A stretch of DNA of 7,681 nucleotides from an uncultured Propionivibrio sp. (GTDB lineage: Bacteria; Pseudomonadota; Gammaproteobacteria; Burkholderiales; Rhodocyclaceae), in assembly GCA_938040985.1 (NCBI GenBank), contig CALHZD010000059.1, positions 1 to 7,681 of the forward strand. The letters run 5' to 3'. Position 1 is the stretch's first letter, and each line of letters opens with the position of its first letter. Below, one piece after another: positions 1-6,587 of the stretch. Made by a program: the position numbers and the translations under genes. The notes under the pieces were generated by a model, which searched no databases, was not told the origin of the DNA, and was given only the letters and a program-made list of their open reading frames with translations.

Positions 1-47
1 GGAAGGCGGCGTCGCGGGGGAAAGCAAACAACGCGGCAATCCTTCGA

Positions 48-1277
48 TCAGCCCTTGCGCGCCCTGTGGTTGGCGGCGATACGCATGCGCAATGCATTGA
101 GCTTGATAAAGCCGCCGGCATCTTTCTGGTCGAACGCGCCCGCATCATCCTCGAAGGTGGCTATGGTAGGATCGAACAGCGAGTCAGTCTTCGAGTCGCG
201 ACCGACAACGGCCACGTTACCTTTATACAGTTTGAGGCGCACCCAGCCATTGACATTTTGCTGCGTGTGGTCGATCAGCGCCTGCAGAGCAATACGCTCC
301 GGCGCCCACCAGTAGCCGTTGTAAATCAGGCTGGCGTAACGGGGCATCAGATCATCCTTAAGGTGCGCGACTTCCCGGTCGAGCGTGATCGATTCCATGG
401 CGCGATGCGCTTTCAACAGAATCGTGCCGCCCGGCGTTTCATAACAGCCGCGCGATTTCATGCCGACATAGCGGTTCTCAACGAGATCGAGCCGACCGAT
501 GCCGTGCTTGCCGCCGAGTTCATTGAGCTTGCGCAGCAGTTTGTCGGCGCTCATGCGCTCACCGTTGATAGCGACAAGATCGCCTTTAGCAAATTCCAGG
601 TCAACGTATTCCGCCTTGTCGGGCGCCGCTTCCGGAGCAACCGTCCAGCGCCACATTGAGGCTTCCGCCTCCGCCGACGGATCTTCCAAATGGCGGCCTT
701 CGTAACTGATGTGCAGCATATTCGCATCCATCGAATAGGGGGAACCGCCCTGTTTATGCTTCATTTCGATCGGAATGCCATGCTTTTCCGCGTAAGCCAG
801 CAGCTTCTCGCGCGAAAGCAAATCCCACTCACGCCACGGCGCGATGATCTTGATGTTCGGGTTAAGCGCATACGCCCCCAGCTCGAAACGCACCTGATCG
901 TTGCCTTTGCCCGTCGCGCCGTGACAGACAGCCTGCGCGCCGGTCTGTTTGGCGATTTCAACCATGCGCTTGGCGATCAGCGGCCGCGCAATAGACGTGC
1001 CCAGCAGGTATTCGCCTTCATAAACCGCGTTGGCGCGGAACATCGGAAAAACGTAATCGCGCACGAATTCTTCGCAGAGATCTTCGATATGGATGTTTTC
1101 CGGTTTGATGCCCAGCTTCAATGCCTTGGCACGCGCCGGTTCCAGCTCTTCGTCCTGGCCGAGATCGGCCGTGAAGGTCACGACTTCGCACTGGTAAACA
1201 TCCTGCAACCATTTGAGGATGACCGAGGTGTCGAGGCCGCCTGAGTAGGCGAGAACCACTTTTTTGATATCGCTCAT
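48..1277 (-). CDS. argG: Argininosuccinate synthase
   Basis: This cytosolic enzyme condenses citrulline and aspartate, using ATP (released as AMP and PPi), to argininosuccinate, the penultimate step of arginine synthesis. The 409-residue product has the usual family length (about 400). It shows the N-type ATP-pyrophosphatase loop SGGLDTS (about residues 12-18), the LLGTSIARP segment (about 91-99), the HGATGKGNDQVRFE block (about 119-132) and SMDANMLH (about 182-189), all typical of ArgG. The reading frame opens two codons earlier at 1283 (MEM), but GGAG at 1289-1286 lies only 2 nt from that ATG and 8 nt from the ATG at 1277, and ArgG proteins usually begin MSDIKKVVLAYSGG, so 1277 is preferred. 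It is the last arg gene seen here, about 98 nt downstream of argF. I see no terminator in the 47 nt left in the window. The frame is intact. Function is very secure; the start is fairly secure. Confidence 0.97.
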   Translation of the reverse strand: MSDIKKVVLAYSGGLDTSVILKWLQDVYQCEVVTFTADLGQDEELEPARAKALKLGIKPENIHIEDLCEEFVRDYVFPMFRANAVYEGEYLLGTSIARPLIAKRMVEIAKQTGAQAVCHGATGKGNDQVRFELGAYALNPNIKIIAPWREWDLLSREKLLAYAEKHGIPIEMKHKQGGSPYSMDANMLHISYEGRHLEDPSAEAEASMWRWTVAPEAAPDKAEYVDLEFAKGDLVAINGERMSADKLLRKLNELGGKHGIGRLDLVENRYVGMKSRGCYETPGGTILLKAHRAMESITLDREVAHLKDDLMPRYASLIYNGYWWAPERIALQALIDHTQQNVNGWVRLKLYKGNVAVVGRDSKTDSLFDPTIATFEDDAGAFDQKDAGGFIKLNALRMRIAANHRARKG

Positions 1278-1375
1278 TTCCATTGCTCCATGCTTGCGTA
1301 TTTTACAAATGCAGCTTTATCCGGCTGCGTCACGAACTACCCATCTACCTATCAATCATTCAAATTCTGGCGCGC
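1278..1375 (-). other. argF-argG intergenic spacer with small hairpin
   Basis: This 98-nt gap carries a short inverted repeat, GCAGC at 1311-1315 and GCTGC at 1324-1328, with an 8-nt loop. On the minus strand it is followed by TTTGTAAAATAC, which contains a TAAAAT -10-like hexamer but no good -35 at 16-18 nt. The hairpin is too weak for a terminator. The spacer may hold a weak internal promoter for argG or an RNA-processing site; readthrough from argF is the simpler assumption. Confidence 0.3.
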
Positions 1376-2311
1376 TCAGACCCGGCCAAGCACCAGGTAC
1401 TCCATCAATGCTTTCTGCACATGCAGCCGGTTTTCGGCCTCGTCCCAAACGCGGCTCTGCGCGCCATCGATGACCTCCGCCGTCACCTCTTCACCACGAT
1501 GTGCCGGCAGACAGTGCAGGAAAATCGCTTCCGGCCTGGCAAGACGCATCATGGCGGCATCTACCCGCCAATTGGCAAAATCGCGCAATCTAACCTCGTT
1601 TTCCACCTCAAAGCCCATTGATGTCCACACATCCGTCGTGACGATATCGGCGCCCTGCGCTGCCGCCCGCGGATCGGAAAAACATTCAAAATGCCCGACA
1701 TTCTTTAAGCCGGCCAGTTCAGGCTTGATTTCGTAACCTGGCGGCGTCGAGACATTAACTTTGAAATCCAGCGTTTCTGCCGCCTGTAGCCAGGTGTAGC
1801 ACATATTGTTTGAGTCGCCGATCCAGCATACGGTTTTGCCCTGTATCGGCCCGCGCTGTTCGATGTAGGTGTAAATATCGGCCATGATCTGGCACGGGTG
1901 AAATTCGTTGGTCAGTCCGTTGATAACCGGCACCCGTGACGCAGAGGCCAGACGTTCGACGATACGCTGCTCAAATGTCCGGATCATGATCAGATCGCAC
2001 ATTCTCGACATGACCTGGGCGGCATCTTCCACCGGCTCACCACGCCCCAATTGCGAGTCACGGGTATTGAGGTAAATGGCATTGCCGCCAAGCTGCTGCA
2101 TTCCCGCCTCGAACGACAGGCGTGTACGCGTGCTCGCTTTCTCGAAAATCATGACCAGCGTACGGTCGGCCAGCGGCCAATAGCGCTGATACCCCTTGAA
2201 CTGCGCTTTGATCCAGCGCGTCCGCTCAAACAGGTAGGAAAATTCTTCGCGTGTAAAATCCTTGAATTGCAGAAAATGCTTGACGGCGAAAGTCGAATTG
2301 CCGGTTGTCAT
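1376..2311 (-). CDS. argF: Ornithine carbamoyltransferase
   Basis: This enzyme transfers the carbamoyl group of carbamoyl phosphate to ornithine, giving citrulline, the substrate of ArgG encoded just downstream. Diagnostic motifs, counted from the 311-residue start, are STRTR (about 60-64, carbamoyl-phosphate binding), HPCQ (about 138-141), DVWTSMG (about 227-233) and HCLP (about 266-269). The HCLP cysteine and the SMG loop separate it from aspartate carbamoyltransferase. The length is normal for the family. The longest ORF begins with a TTG at 2317 that directly abuts the Shine-Dalgarno GGAG (2321-2318). The ATG at 2311 has 6 nt spacing and is preferred. It starts 12 nt after the argD stop codon (2326-2324), so the SD sits just beyond that stop and translational coupling is likely. 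The catabolic OTC (arcB) is an alternative on sequence alone, but the argD and argG neighbours support the biosynthetic role. Confidence 0.96.
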   Translation of the reverse strand: MTTGNSTFAVKHFLQFKDFTREEFSYLFERTRWIKAQFKGYQRYWPLADRTLVMIFEKASTRTRLSFEAGMQQLGGNAIYLNTRDSQLGRGEPVEDAAQVMSRMCDLIMIRTFEQRIVERLASASRVPVINGLTNEFHPCQIMADIYTYIEQRGPIQGKTVCWIGDSNNMCYTWLQAAETLDFKVNVSTPPGYEIKPELAGLKNVGHFECFSDPRAAAQGADIVTTDVWTSMGFEVENEVRLRDFANWRVDAAMMRLARPEAIFLHCLPAHRGEEVTAEVIDGAQSRVWDEAENRLHVQKALMEYLVLGRV

Positions 2312-2323
2312 CGTCAACTCCGA

Positions 2324-3496
2324 TTAAATCTTCAGAAAGTCGTGGATCAATTCTGCGAGACGGGCAACCAGCTCCTTCGACTCTTCTTCGGAAAACGTCA
2401 GCGGCGGCAGCAAACGAATTACCTTTTCGGCCGTTACATTGATGAGCAACCCAATCGACAGTGCACGTGTCATCAGCTCGGCGCATGGCCGATCGAGTTC
2501 GATACCAATCATCAGCCCCTGGCCGCGAACATCGACAACCCCACGAACCCCAGCCAGCGCGGCCCCCAAGCCATTGCGAATCAGCGCGCCCTGCCGGATC
2601 GCATTACCCATCAGGCCGTCACGCTCGACGACGTTCAGCACCGTCAATGCCGCTGTCGTTGCCAACTGGTTGCCGCCAAAAGTCGAGCCGTGGTTACCCG
2701 GCCCGAACAACCCCGCTGCCTTGCCCGCCGCCAGACAGGCGCCAATCGGCACGCCACCGGCCAATCCTTTGGCCAGCGTGGCGACATCAGGGACGATGCC
2801 AGCATGCTGAAAGGCGAACCAGGTGCCGGTGCGCCCCATACCGCACTGCACTTCATCGCAAATCAGCAACCAGCCGCGTTCATCGCATAAGGTGCGCAAA
2901 GCGCGCAGATACTCGATATCCGCCATGTGCACGCCCCCCTCGCCTTGCACGACCTCGATCATGACGGCGACAATCGATGGATTCTGTTCGGCAAGCGCAT
3001 GGATGGCAGCCAGATCGTTGAATGGCGCGCGGATAAAACCGGGGACGAGCGGCTCGAATCCCGCCTGCGCCTTACGGTTTCCGGTTGCCGACAAAGTCGC
3101 CAATGTACGTCCATGAAAAGCTTTTTCCATGACGATAATCTGCGGTTCGTCAATACCACGCCGGTGCCCATAAAAACGCGCCAGCTTGATTGCCGCCTCA
3201 TTGGCCTCACAGCCAGAATTGCAGAAAAACACTTCCTGCATGCCTGATAGCACGGCCAACTTGTCAGCCAGCTGCTCCTGTTGTGGCATGCGATAAATAT
3301 TGGAACTATGCAGCAAACGACCCGCCTGCGCGGAAATGGCCATGACCAGATCGGGATGGTTATGGCCGAGCGTCGATACGGCGATTCCGGCCAGTGCGTC
3401 CAGGTAGAGTTTCCCTTCAGTATCAGTGACCCAGCTCCCTTCACCGTGGCTCAATGCTACCGGCAAACGAGCGTATGTATTCATCACATGGGACAT
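2324..3496 (-). CDS. argD: Acetylornithine aminotransferase (class III PLP)
   Basis: This PLP-dependent class III aminotransferase converts N-acetylglutamate 5-semialdehyde and glutamate to N-acetylornithine and 2-oxoglutarate; many family members also act on succinyl-diaminopimelate in lysine synthesis. The 390-residue protein shows the NSGCEANEAAIKLAR block (about 93-107), FHGRTLATLSATG (about 127-139), CDEVQCGMGRTG (about 213-224, PLP-binding Asp), the PLP lysine in LAKGLAGG (Lys about 243) and GSTFGGNQL (about 270-278). Two usually small or hydroxyl positions are Cys here (NSGC, DEVQC), a mild oddity. The frame opens at 3502 (MLM), but the SD GGAG at 3506-3503 touches that ATG; the ATG at 3496, 6 nt away, is preferred. 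It is the first gene of the argD-argF-argG operon. Its leader holds terminator-like hairpins and an Arg-rich ORF whose TGA overlaps this ATG as TGATG. AstC/GabT-type transaminases are alternatives that the neighbours make unlikely. Confidence 0.95.
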   Translation of the reverse strand: MSHVMNTYARLPVALSHGEGSWVTDTEGKLYLDALAGIAVSTLGHNHPDLVMAISAQAGRLLHSSNIYRMPQQEQLADKLAVLSGMQEVFFCNSGCEANEAAIKLARFYGHRRGIDEPQIIVMEKAFHGRTLATLSATGNRKAQAGFEPLVPGFIRAPFNDLAAIHALAEQNPSIVAVMIEVVQGEGGVHMADIEYLRALRTLCDERGWLLICDEVQCGMGRTGTWFAFQHAGIVPDVATLAKGLAGGVPIGACLAAGKAAGLFGPGNHGSTFGGNQLATTAALTVLNVVERDGLMGNAIRQGALIRNGLGAALAGVRGVVDVRGQGLMIGIELDRPCAELMTRALSIGLLINVTAEKVIRLLPPLTFSEEESKELVARLAELIHDFLKI

Positions 3497-3603
3497 CAAC
3501 ATCTCCTGACATTCCGCTCCGCTCGATAGCGGACGCTTAAAATAAAATGGCGGCTTGCGCCGCCGGAAAGATTAACAAAACCCAAAACCACGCAACCGCA
3601 CAT
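3496..3603 (-). CDS. Possible Arg-rich leader ORF of the argD operon (35 aa)
   Basis: I do not recognise this ORF as any known gene. It begins with ATG at 3603-3601 and ends in TGA at 3498-3496, which overlaps the preferred argD start as TGATG. Its last 18 residues, R-H-F-I-L-S-V-R-Y-R-A-E-R-N-V-R-R-C, contain six arginines, and the AGG AGA pair close to the end is also the Shine-Dalgarno of argD. A hairpin with a T-rich tail (3549-3564) lies inside the ORF. This layout would suit an arginine-sensing leader peptide, but that is inference. Against it, no Shine-Dalgarno is visible before its ATG, Arg codons are common by chance in GC-rich DNA, and AGG AGA appears in one frame of any AGGAGA ribosome site. 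The same frame can be extended upstream to 3804 (102 codons) without resembling a protein. Confidence 0.25.
   Translation of the reverse strand: MCGCVVLGFVNLSGGASRHFILSVRYRAERNVRRC
3539..3564 (-). terminator. Terminator/attenuator-like hairpin in the argD leader
   Basis: GGCGGC (3549-3554) and GCCGCC (3559-3564) form a perfect 6-bp GC stem with a TTGC loop. Read on the minus strand, the stem is followed by ATTTTATTTT, so the intrinsic-terminator shape is directed toward argD, about 33 nt before its Shine-Dalgarno. If the operon promoter lies upstream at about 3653-3681, this hairpin would stop transcription before argD unless prevented, as an attenuator does. It could also simply insulate argD from rpsT readthrough, with an unseen promoter closer to argD. 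Confidence 0.5.
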
Positions 3604-3612
3604 TCTGCTGAA

Positions 3613-3645
3613 ATCGAAAAATCTGCCGGAAGAATTTTCCGGCAG
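3613..3645 (-). terminator. 9-bp hairpin with T tail upstream of argD
   Basis: CTGCCGGAA (3623-3631) and TTCCGGCAG (3637-3645) pair perfectly over 9 bp around a 5-nt loop. On the minus strand the stem is followed by ATTTTTCGATTT, so it resembles an intrinsic terminator pointing toward argD. It lies right next to a candidate -10 element (3653-3658). If that promoter is real, the hairpin forms the extreme 5' end of the arg mRNA and would act as a stability element rather than a terminator. Otherwise it is a second barrier after the rpsT terminator. Confidence 0.5.
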
Positions 3646-3652
3646 GGAAAGG

Positions 3653-3681
3653 ATTCTAAGGGAAAACCCGGGGCTTGTACA
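3653..3681 (-). promoter_or_regulatory. Candidate sigma-70 promoter for argD-argF-argG
   Basis: Read on the minus strand there is TGTACA (3681-3676, 4 of 6 matches to TTGACA), a 17-nt spacer, and TAGAAT (3658-3653, 5 of 6 matches to TATAAT). The start point would be near 3646, leaving a leader of about 150 nt with two hairpins. I looked for an ArgR box (TGAAT, 4 nt, ATTCA) nearby and found none with correct spacing. The call rests only on hexamer matches. Confidence 0.35.
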
Positions 3682-3738
3682 TCGTGCCCGCGCTGTAACG
3701 CTCTCAATAGCGCATATTCTGGTTGAAATATTCATTCC

Positions 3739-3766
3739 GTTTTTCTGCCTTGTTAGACAGAAAAAC
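3739..3766. repeat. 9-bp inverted repeat overlapping the rpsT terminator tail
   Basis: GTTTTTCTG (3739-3747) and CAGAAAAAC (3758-3766) are perfect inverted copies separated by 10 nt. The right arm is the T-tract of the adjacent rpsT terminator as read on the minus strand. In RNA that reads through, the U-tract would be sequestered in this second stem. It may improve 3' end protection or be incidental to the A/T-rich tail. Confidence 0.4.
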
Positions 3767-3790
3767 AAAACGGCGTCTATGACGCCGTTT
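3758..3790 (-). terminator. rpsT intrinsic terminator
   Basis: AAACGGCGTC (3768-3777) and GACGCCGTTT (3781-3790) form a perfect 10-bp stem with a TAT loop. On the minus strand the stem is followed by TGTTTTTCTG, a classic U-tract. It starts 35 nt after the rpsT stop codon and points in the rpsT direction, so it very probably ends the rpsT transcript and separates it from the arg operon. Confidence 0.88.
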
Positions 3791-3824
3791 ATAACAATTC
3801 CCAACGCGCTTCAAGCGTCAAAAA

Positions 3825-4091
3825 TCAGCCTGCAAGCGCTTTGATCTGCGCCGACAGGCGGCTCTTGTGACGCGCCGCCTTATTTTTGTGGATTACATCC
3901 TTGTCGGCAATCCGGTCGATCACCGAAACCGATTCTTGATAAATATTCTTTGCCGCCGCCTGATCACCGGCGAGAATCGCCTTTTGCACGCGCTTAACGG
4001 CCGTGCGCAGGGTCGAGCGCAGACTGGCGTTGTGGGCGCGGTGCGTGTTGGCTTGGCGGGCGCGCTTGCGCGCTTGTGCGCTATTGGCCAT
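3825..4091 (-). CDS. rpsT: 30S ribosomal protein S20
   Basis: S20 is a primary 16S rRNA-binding protein of the small subunit. The 88-residue product has the family's usual length. It begins MANSAQARKRARQ, the hallmark basic N-terminus, and continues with alternating Arg/Lys-rich helices: LRTAVKRVQKAI (about 28-39) and the C-terminal stretch KDVIHKNKAARHKSRLSAQIKAL (about 64-86, with HKNKAARHKSRL the signature). An AGGA Shine-Dalgarno lies about 9 nt upstream of the ATG. It is a monocistronic minus-strand gene with its own predicted promoter (4136-4164) and a strong terminator (3758-3790), divergent from murJ. Nothing is unusual in the sequence. Confidence 0.98.
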   Translation of the reverse strand: MANSAQARKRARQANTHRAHNASLRSTLRTAVKRVQKAILAGDQAAAKNIYQESVSVIDRIADKDVIHKNKAARHKSRLSAQIKALAG

Positions 4092-4135
4092 GAATCTTTG
4101 TCCTAAATAGAGTAGGGGTTAATCGAAAGTGGGCG

Positions 4136-4164
4136 ATTTTACAGTGACATGCCGCGCTGCGCAA
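4136..4164 (-). promoter_or_regulatory. Candidate rpsT promoter
   Basis: On the minus strand, TTGCGC (4164-4159) and TAAAAT (4141-4136) are separated by exactly 17 nt. The -10 matches the consensus at 5 of 6 positions; the -35 keeps only the TTG. The predicted start, near 4129, gives a leader of about 38 nt. The position is right for a strongly expressed ribosomal protein gene. Confidence 0.55.
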
Positions 4165-4303
4165 GAATTTTCCACGATTTGGCGCTATCGACATTTATGC
4201 AGAACTCCCCGTCAACATCCGATATCAGCGCCGAGCCGCAGAACGCTGCCAGAATTCGTATCGAAATCGCGTAGGCGGTCGATAATCCTTGGACGGCATT
4301 AAA

Positions 4304-4331
4304 TTGCCTGGAACTGGAAATGGAATAAGAT
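4304..4331 (+). promoter_or_regulatory. Weak candidate murJ promoter
   Basis: TTGCCT (4304-4309), a 16-nt spacer and TAAGAT (4326-4331) match sigma-70 hexamers at 4 of 6 positions each. The site lies about 24 nt before the murJ ATG. A GATAAT hexamer at 4281-4286 is a better -10 alone, but no matching -35 is visible for it. The rest of the 4165-4303 intergenic stretch shows no clear element. Confidence 0.25.
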
Positions 4332-4354
4332 GATGGCCTGAAAGCAAAACAACG

Positions 4355-5887
4355 ATGAACCTGCTCAAAGCGCTCGCCACCGTCAGCGGTATGATCCTGC
4401 TCTCGCGCATTCTTGGATTTGTGCGCGACTTCGTCATCGCCCGCGTTTTTGGCGCCGGCATGATGACCGACGCTTTTTTTGTTGCTTTCAAACTGCCCAA
4501 CCTGTTGCGCCGGCTTTTTGCCGAGGGCGCCTTCTCACAGGCTTTTGTTCCCATCCTCGGCGAATACAAGAACAAAAGCGGCGATTCCGAGGCAAAGCAC
4601 TTGATTGACCGTGTGGCAACCCTGCTGTTCCTTGTCCTGCTTGGGGTCACGTTGCTCGGTATGGTCGGCGCACCGCTGCTGGTATATGTTTCCGCGCCCG
4701 GTTTTGCAGATACACCGGATAAATTCGCACTCACCGTCACGCTGACGCGCATCACCTTCCCTTACATTCTGTTCATGTCGCTGGTCGCGCTCGCCGGCGG
4801 TATTCTCAATACCTGGAGCCGCTTTGCCGTGCCGGCATTCACGCCGGTGCTGCTCAACGTCGCCATGATCGGCATGGCGCTGTTTGCCGTTCCCCATATT
4901 TCACAACCGGTCATGGCGCTCGGCTGGGCGGTTTTCCTCGGCGGCGCGCTGCAGCTCGCCTTCCAGTTGCCCAGCCTCAGGCGCATCGGCATGCTGCCGC
5001 GCTTTGTCCTGGACTGGCGGGATGAGGGCGTACGCCGCATTCTGAAACTGATGGCGCCGGCCGTAGTCGGCGTTTCGGTTTCACAAATCAGTTTGCTGAT
5101 CAACACCATCTTTGCGTCTTTTCTGGAAACGGGCAGCGTCTCCTGGCTTTACTACGCCGACCGGTTGATGGAATTCCCCGCCGGCATGCTGGGCGCGGCG
5201 CTGGGCACCATCCTGCTGCCCTCGCTCGCCAAATACCACGCCGACGACAATACGGAGGAATATTCAAAACTGCTCGACTGGGGCTTGCGCCTGACCTTTC
5301 TGCTAGCCGCGCCCGCCGCCCTGGCGCTGGCGATCATCGCCGTGCCGCTGATCGCCACGCTCTTCCACCACGGCGCTTTTACCGCCCATGACGTGCTGAT
5401 GACGCGCAATGCGCTGGTCGCCTACAGCATCGGCCTACTGGGCATGATCCTTGTCAAAGTGCTGGCGCCCGGTTTTTATGCCCGCCAGAACATCCGCACG
5501 CCGGTCAGGATCGGCATCCTGACCCTATGCACAACGCAGGCGCTCAATTTGGCGCTCATCGGCTGGCTGCAACACGCCGGGCTGGCGCTGGCGATCGGGC
5601 TGGCCGCTTGCCTCAACGCCGCGCTGCTCTACTGCGGCCTGCGCCGGCACACCATTTATACGCCGCAGCCGGGCTGGCCGGCGTTTTATGGCAAACTGGC
5701 ACTGGCGCTCTTGTGCATGGGCAGCGTGCTTTGGCTGGCCGCCGGCCAGGACGCGGAATGGTTACGCTGGACATCTGCCGAGCGCCTGTTCCGGCTGGCA
5801 TGGCTGGCGCCGCTTGCTGCCGCGACGTATTTCATGACACTTTTCATTACGGGCTTCCGGCTGCGGGATTTTCAACGGAAAGCCTGA
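4355..5887 (+). CDS. murJ: Lipid II flippase MurJ (MviN family)
   Basis: MurJ moves lipid-linked peptidoglycan precursor (lipid II) across the inner membrane for cell-wall synthesis. The 510-residue protein is almost wholly hydrophobic, with many predicted membrane segments as in the MOP-superfamily fold (14 in known MurJ structures). Residues known to be essential in E. coli MurJ sit at the same numbers here: Arg18 and Arg24 in SRILGFVRD, Asp39 in MTDAFF, Arg52 in NLLRRLFAEGAFSQAF, and Arg270 in YYADRLMEFPAG. Length and the MNLLKALATVSG start fit the family. The ATG at 4355 has no clear Shine-Dalgarno, only a purine-rich CTGAAAGC stretch before it, but no better start exists because the conserved sequence begins at once. 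It is divergent from rpsT and 31 nt upstream of the YbhB-like gene, with which it is probably cotranscribed. The frame is intact. Confidence 0.97.
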   Translation: MNLLKALATVSGMILLSRILGFVRDFVIARVFGAGMMTDAFFVAFKLPNLLRRLFAEGAFSQAFVPILGEYKNKSGDSEAKHLIDRVATLLFLVLLGVTLLGMVGAPLLVYVSAPGFADTPDKFALTVTLTRITFPYILFMSLVALAGGILNTWSRFAVPAFTPVLLNVAMIGMALFAVPHISQPVMALGWAVFLGGALQLAFQLPSLRRIGMLPRFVLDWRDEGVRRILKLMAPAVVGVSVSQISLLINTIFASFLETGSVSWLYYADRLMEFPAGMLGAALGTILLPSLAKYHADDNTEEYSKLLDWGLRLTFLLAAPAALALAIIAVPLIATLFHHGAFTAHDVLMTRNALVAYSIGLLGMILVKVLAPGFYARQNIRTPVRIGILTLCTTQALNLALIGWLQHAGLALAIGLAACLNAALLYCGLRRHTIYTPQPGWPAFYGKLALALLCMGSVLWLAAGQDAEWLRWTSAERLFRLAWLAPLAAATYFMTLFITGFRLRDFQRKA

Positions 5888-5918
5888 GCCCTTCGGCCCC
5901 CAACGAGGAGATCGCGCT

Positions 5919-6548
5919 ATGAAACTTTTCAGCAACAGCTTCACCGATGGTCAAAAAATCCCCGGGGATTTTTCCTTCTGCCTGCCCGATCCGACGCACC
6001 ATGTTTGCCTCGGCAAAAACATGAACCCGCATCTGGCATGGAGCGAAGCGCCGGAAAAAACCCAATCCTTTGCGCTGATCTGCCATGACCCGGATGTTCC
6101 GAGCCGGGGCGACGACGTCAACCAGGAAGGGCGCAGCGTGCCGGCCAGCCTGCCGCGCATCGAGTTCTTTCACTGGACGCTGGTCGATCTGCCGGCAGAC
6201 CTGCGCGAAATCCGTGCAGGAGAATTTTCCAAAGAAGTGACGCCGCGCGGCAAAGCCGGTCCGGCCGCATTACACGGCGCGCGCCAGGGACTCAACGATT
6301 ACACGACCTGGTTTGCGGGCGATCACGACATGCGCGGCGATTACTTTGGTTACGATGGCCCATGCCCGCCATGGAATGACGAAATCGTCCACCACTACAT
6401 CTTCACACTCTATGCGCTGGACATCGAGCGGCTACCGATCGAGGGCAAATTCACCGGCCCCCAGGCGCGCGCCGCCCTGCATGGACACATTCTCGCCCAG
6501 GCCAGGCTGACGGGGCTGTACGCGCTGAACCCGCAGGTCGCCGCCTGA
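5919..6548 (+). CDS. YbhB/YbcL-family (PEBP-like, Raf kinase inhibitor-like) protein
   Basis: This belongs to the phosphatidylethanolamine-binding-protein fold family, whose bacterial members (YbhB, YbcL) have poorly defined cellular roles. The ligand-pocket motifs are visible in order: DPDVPS (about 57-62), FFHWTLVDLP (about 83-92), and YDGPCPPWNDEIVHHYIFTLYALD (about 145-168), holding the GPCPP and HHY signatures. At 209 residues it is longer than typical YbhB proteins (about 160). The extra length appears to lie after DPDVPS (about 63-82) and before YDGPCPP (about 118-144), so it resembles a longer PEBP subgroup. There is no signal peptide, so a cytosolic protein is expected. A GAGGAG Shine-Dalgarno sits 8 nt before the ATG. 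It follows murJ by 31 nt, suggesting one transcript. The family assignment is firm; the molecular function is not known from the sequence. Confidence 0.92.
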   Translation: MKLFSNSFTDGQKIPGDFSFCLPDPTHHVCLGKNMNPHLAWSEAPEKTQSFALICHDPDVPSRGDDVNQEGRSVPASLPRIEFFHWTLVDLPADLREIRAGEFSKEVTPRGKAGPAALHGARQGLNDYTTWFAGDHDMRGDYFGYDGPCPPWNDEIVHHYIFTLYALDIERLPIEGKFTGPQARAALHGHILAQARLTGLYALNPQVAA

Positions 6549-6587
6549 GTCGCCTATCGGCGTGAGGAATAAGAAATGAGCGTCCCT

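Noticed and set aside
66..1244. Plus-strand ORFs of 197 and 184 codons within argG
   Set aside because: They are antisense shadows of a clearly conserved ArgG frame.
2051..2890. 279-codon plus-strand ORF across the argF-argD junction
   Set aside because: It is antisense to two conserved enzymes and its translation has no recognisable domain.
3721..3738. ArgR operator (TGAAATATTCA)
   Set aside because: The two half-sites are too close; ArgR boxes have TGAAT and ATTCA separated by about 4 nt, 14 nt in total, while this palindrome spans 11 nt.
3604..3804. Upstream extension of the leader ORF (102 codons in total) as a protein gene
   Set aside because: It crosses the rpsT terminator and two other hairpins, has low-complexity Arg/Ser content and matches no family. 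Only the short argD-proximal end is kept, as a tentative leader ORF.
4225..4755. 176-codon minus-strand ORF opposite the murJ start
   Set aside because: It overlaps the conserved MurJ coding sequence antisense and its translation is Arg/Ser/Pro-rich without family features.
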